Positions 52,537-52,540 of a DNA stretch of 52,540 bases are shown here, one piece after another. The notes beneath the pieces are model-generated. The model made no database searches. It was not told where the DNA came from and saw only the letters and a program-made list of their open reading frames with translations. The stretch's first letter is position 1. Each line of letters begins with the position of its first letter. This stretch comes from JBBQSF01 sp038214085 (GTDB taxonomy: Bacteria; Bacteroidota; Bacteroidia; Bacteroidales; CG2-30-32-10), in assembly GCA_038214085.1 (NCBI GenBank), contig JBBQSF010000002.1, positions 1 through 52,540 of the forward strand. The letters run 5' to 3'. Position numbers and translations under genes: made by a program.

Positions 52537-52540
52537 AAAA

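Noticed and set aside
1..52540. tRNA or rRNA genes in the spacers
   Set aside because: I read all gaps longer than about 100 bases and saw no cloverleaf or rRNA-like sequence, but a covariance-model scan was not possible.

Overview
The window reads as a chromosomal segment from a low-GC anaerobic member of the Bacteroidota, probably Bacteroidales-like. The evidence is a secreted peptidase with a type IX secretion C-terminal sorting domain, DUF4292 and DUF4175 proteins, many TAnnTTTG (-7) promoter elements, few Shine-Dalgarno sites, and an anaerobe-type heterodisulfide-reductase operon. Two ParB-binding parS palindromes flank mnmG (27011-27026 and 28913-28928), so the segment probably lies in the replication-origin domain. 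I recognised no rRNA, tRNA, CRISPR array, insertion sequence or prophage.

Layout. 1-7026: a TPR protein, an exported M1 aminopeptidase, a Fic protein with its own operator, a cation/proton antiporter and a sensor kinase; two decayed copies of the kinase 3' end sit behind the aminopeptidase and Fic genes. 7072-12963: the rest of a minus-strand operon that runs rpiB, lutB-like, rluB-like, asmA-like and ends with that kinase. 13510-19427: nadA, a MORN-like repeat lipoprotein/exported protein, a PAS sensor kinase and a LytTR response regulator, closed by a terminator. 19566-20261: a higBA toxin-antitoxin module. 20348-22516: RNase R. 22702-33680: DUF4175 protein, anti-sigma-type ATPase, ybeY, parS, mnmG, parS, methyltransferase and a very large NtrY-like kinase. 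33776-40629: Wzx-type flippase, dut, a nucleotidyltransferase, a TPR lipoprotein, DUF4292 lipoprotein and an EnvC-like factor, a cell-envelope block. 45827-47473: MltD-type lytic transglycosylase. 47477-52488: a five-gene Hdr-like electron-transfer operon.

The most unusual part is 40656-45600. It contains a promoter that fires almost at the start codon, a radical SAM/SPASM protein, a companion with one SPASM-like cysteine cluster, a second radical SAM/SPASM enzyme, a GT9 glycosyltransferase, and then a 192-residue protein with a twin-arginine signal followed by about 120 residues made almost only of Tyr, Ser and Asn in nine-residue repeats. A terminator and two tandem tatA genes follow. I infer a peptide-modification system: the repeat protein is the substrate, the radical SAM enzymes crosslink or otherwise modify it in the cytoplasm, the GT9 enzyme may glycosylate it, and the Tat pathway exports it folded. 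I do not know a named family that matches this arrangement.
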